A stretch of 5,190 nucleotides of DNA, taken from Candidatus Colimorpha enterica. Its GTDB lineage: Bacteria > Bacillota > Clostridia > Oscillospirales > CAG-272. Location: the NCBI GenBank assembly GCA_000433515.1, contig FR891231.1, positions 1-5,190 on the forward strand. The letters run 5' to 3'. Numbering within the stretch: position 1 is the first letter of the stretch; each line of letters opens with the position of its first letter. The notes under the pieces were generated by a model. The model saw only the letters and a list, made by a program, of their open reading frames with translations, searched no databases and had not been told where the DNA came from. Positions 4,696-5,190 of the stretch are shown one piece after another. The position numbers and the translations under genes were made by a program.

Positions 4696-5190
4696 AAAGA
4701 GCATTTACCGGAGGAATTATTCTTGACGGGACCGAGAACATGGTTCCGCAGAGCGGGAAGGCGATACTTGTCGGGGACGGTGTCATTACCGGTATCGTCC
4801 CCGGAAGCGGGATCCCTGAGGGGTATGAGAGGGTGAGCATTGACGGGAAATATATCCTCCCCGGACTTATCAATCTTCACGTACATCTGGCGGGTTCGGG
4901 TAAGCCGAAAAAGAAGCCGTCCGACCCGGTTAAGCTGGTCAGGCTGATCACGTCGAACGCGCTTATGAGGAGCCTCGGCAGAAAGCTGGTCGCCGGGTAT
5001 GCAAAAACTCAGCTGATGAGCGGCGTCACCACTATCCGCACCGTCGGCGGTATTGCAGATTTCGATTCCGTCGTGAGGGATAAGATAAATTCCGGAAAGC
5101 TGACCGGACCGCGGATTCTGGCATCGGATATGGCGATATCGGTTCACGGCGGGCATATGGCAGGTTCGCTTGCCTATGAAGCCGCAACTC
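4692..5190 (+). CDS. Metal-dependent amidohydrolase, N-terminal part (cut by window end)
   Basis: The first 166 codons of an amidohydrolase-superfamily enzyme; full members are usually about 400 residues. An N-terminal beta-sandwich (FTGGIILDGTENMVPQSG..ILVGDGVITGIVPG) leads into KYILPGLINLHVHL. Its His63-x-His65 is the HxH metal-binding motif at the end of barrel strand 1. Then come a Lys/Pro-rich insertion (SGKPKKKPSDPVKL), SGVTTIRTVGG (about 111-121) and GPRILASD...HGGHMAG (about 141-158). These features fit the imidazolonepropionase/prolidase-like group of cytoplasmic cyclic-amide or peptide hydrolases (COG1228-like). The remaining metal ligands and catalytic Asp lie outside the window, so the substrate cannot be assigned. 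AAGGAAG (4678-4684), 7 nt upstream, supports this start. The ATGA overlap with the membrane-protein gene implies coupled translation and a shared pathway. Confidence 0.9.
   Translation, partial: MKRAFTGGIILDGTENMVPQSGKAILVGDGVITGIVPGSGIPEGYERVSIDGKYILPGLINLHVHLAGSGKPKKKPSDPVKLVRLITSNALMRSLGRKLVAGYAKTQLMSGVTTIRTVGGIADFDSVVRDKINSGKLTGPRILASDMAISVHGGHMAGSLAYEAAT

Noticed and set aside
4368..5156. A 262-codon open frame on the - strand
   Set aside because: It lies antisense across two well-supported overlapping + strand genes, has no matching domain, and its openness follows from the GC-biased codons of those genes.
1..5190. CRISPR array, tRNA, rRNA, insertion-sequence ends or phage genes
   Set aside because: No regularly spaced direct repeats, cloverleaf arms with CCA-type ends, transposase motifs or terminal repeats with target duplications were seen.

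Overview
The window looks like a chromosomal segment of a gut-type Clostridia (Oscillospiraceae/Ruminococcaceae-like Bacillota). The reasons are moderate and uneven GC, AGGAG-type ribosome binding sites, consensus sigma-A promoters with extended -10 boxes, a type II lipoprotein signal, and small proteins of a style seen mainly in these bacteria. This assignment is an inference from style, not from a marker gene. No rRNA, tRNA, transposase, CRISPR array or phage gene is visible.

Layout. Positions 1-1005 hold the end of a GC-rich gene whose product ends in DPWA, then two small closely spaced genes: a lipocalin-like protein at 225-632 and an unrecognised protein at 664-1005. All three are on the + strand with gaps of 27 and 31 nt, so they may share a transcript. 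Two abutting hairpins (1019-1040 and 1040-1082) fill the gap before a 463-residue AT-richer lipoprotein (1092-2483) whose C-terminal part may be IseA-like. Next is a broken secreted-protein gene with Ig-like features (2644 to about 2990). It keeps its ribosome binding site and a strong terminator (2999-3033) but has a frameshift and stop codons.

Positions 3034-3803 look like decayed or regulatory DNA. They hold one near-perfect promoter whose -10 box sits inside an inverted repeat (3209-3248), with no convincing intact gene downstream. A possible split membrane-protein ORF lies at 3432-3626 and beyond.

The best regulated unit is at the right end. A strong promoter (3804-3832) has its -10 box inside a 30-bp near-perfect palindrome (3817-3846), which looks like a repressor operator. 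A short leader follows with an intrinsic terminator (3881-3916) and a competing upstream pairing segment (3848-3853). Then come two translationally coupled genes: a six-helix YczE/YitT-type membrane protein (3937-4695) and a metal-dependent amidohydrolase (4692 to beyond the window). The arrangement suggests that an inducible membrane protein and a cytoplasmic hydrolase act on the same small molecule. The molecule cannot be named from this sequence.
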